NCBI GenBank assembly: GCA_965153455.1
Contig: OZ234498.1
Location: forward strand, 14,012,001 to 14,076,000
Reading direction: 5' to 3'
Origin: Sphagnum compactum
Taxonomy: Eukaryota > Bryophyta > Sphagnopsida > Sphagnales
Length of the DNA: 64,000 bases
Positions 63,801 to 64,000 of this stretch are shown here, piece by piece (the stretch's first letter is position 1; the number at the start of each line of letters is the position of its first letter). The position numbers and the translations under genes were made by a program. The notes beneath the pieces were generated by a model. That model was not told the DNA's origin, searched no databases, and worked only from the letters and a program-made list of their open reading frames with translations.

Positions 63801-64000
63801 TTGAACAAAAACAAATAAGTGCATGGACACAGAGATGCTACCACTCTAGCTGTGTGAGTCAATTATATGGCTTATGGTTTGTGCCATGACACAAATGGTC
63901 AGCCCCTTAAGTTCCAGACTCCTTCCTTAATAGCTTTATGCTTTCAATGGTTTTTTCCATATATTATTGTTGTGCAATGGGAAAGTTGTATTTGTTTGTG
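60860..64000. other. AT-rich intergenic DNA with low-complexity repeats, no gene seen
   Basis: Contains an (AT)n tract at about 61768-61791. A repeat at 62199-62640 starts CCAGTGTTGGGTGG and is filled with GGTTCCAGTTCC-type degenerate units. The small ORF at 61877-62077 has no known domain. Confidence 0.55.
62199..62640 (+). repeat. Member of the CAGTGTTGG-terminal repeat family with GGTTCCAGTTCC interior
   Basis: Starts CCAGTGTTGGGTGGC. The interior is made of degenerate TTCCAGTTC/CTGGTTC units, like the DNA near 13010-13060. The far end near 62628-62640 (ACTGGCATTGG) resembles an inverted, decayed version of the start, differing mainly by transitions. Confidence 0.55.

Overview
The window is nuclear DNA from a land plant. 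The evidence is a cationic amino acid transporter of the plant CAT1 type, an extra-large G protein (a plant-specific family), a BIG BROTHER-type RING ligase, multi-exon genes with GT-AG introns, a chromodomain Ty3/gypsy retrotransposon, and plant-type DNA transposon relics. The genes are far apart in AT-rich, repeat-laden DNA. This points to a moderately large genome, possibly a non-seed plant (lycophyte or fern); that placement is inference and the species cannot be named from sequence alone.

Layout, left to right. 1-1484: 3' part of a CAT-type amino acid permease whose C-terminal tail is a 9-residue tandem repeat. 2309-8380: a complete, apparently very young chromovirus retrotransposon on the minus strand, with 267-bp LTRs that look identical, a CATGT target-site duplication, 155-bp tandem repeats in its leader and one in-frame stop in pol. 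8381-15450: AT-rich DNA with no gene that I can support. 15450-17690: a heavily decayed reverse-transcriptase coding relic. About 18000-27312: an extra-large GTP-binding protein (XLG) gene, plus strand, with eight well-supported exons and an unresolved N-terminus. 29482-29815: a MITE. 31046-33068: an alpha-tubulin gene with four exons. 35997-39646: a BIG BROTHER-related RING-H2 E3 ligase gene with seven coding exons, minus strand and convergent with tubulin. About 43915-44300: a broken PIF/Harbinger transposase. 46550-47617: a small SAM-domain protein gene with four exons, minus strand. 50171-53592: a cullin-3 gene with two exons. 53593-64000: no gene seen, but minisatellites, a CACTA-like foldback MITE and members of a dispersed repeat family with a shared terminus.

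The genes do not form a functional cluster. They are ordinary housekeeping or signalling genes (amino acid uptake, G-protein signalling, microtubules, ubiquitination twice) scattered among repeats. The two ubiquitination genes (RING-H2 ligase and CUL3 scaffold) act in separate kinds of E3, and nothing here shows that they cooperate. Exon borders come from reading GT-AG sites and matching phase by eye; all reported internal junctions keep phase. I found no clearly new biological system. The best leads are the repeat tail on the transporter, the leader repeats and apparent youth of the retrotransposon, the degenerate nucleotide-binding motifs in the XLG protein, the duplicated exon border inside a tubulin intron, and the recurring CAGTGTTGG-type repeat family.
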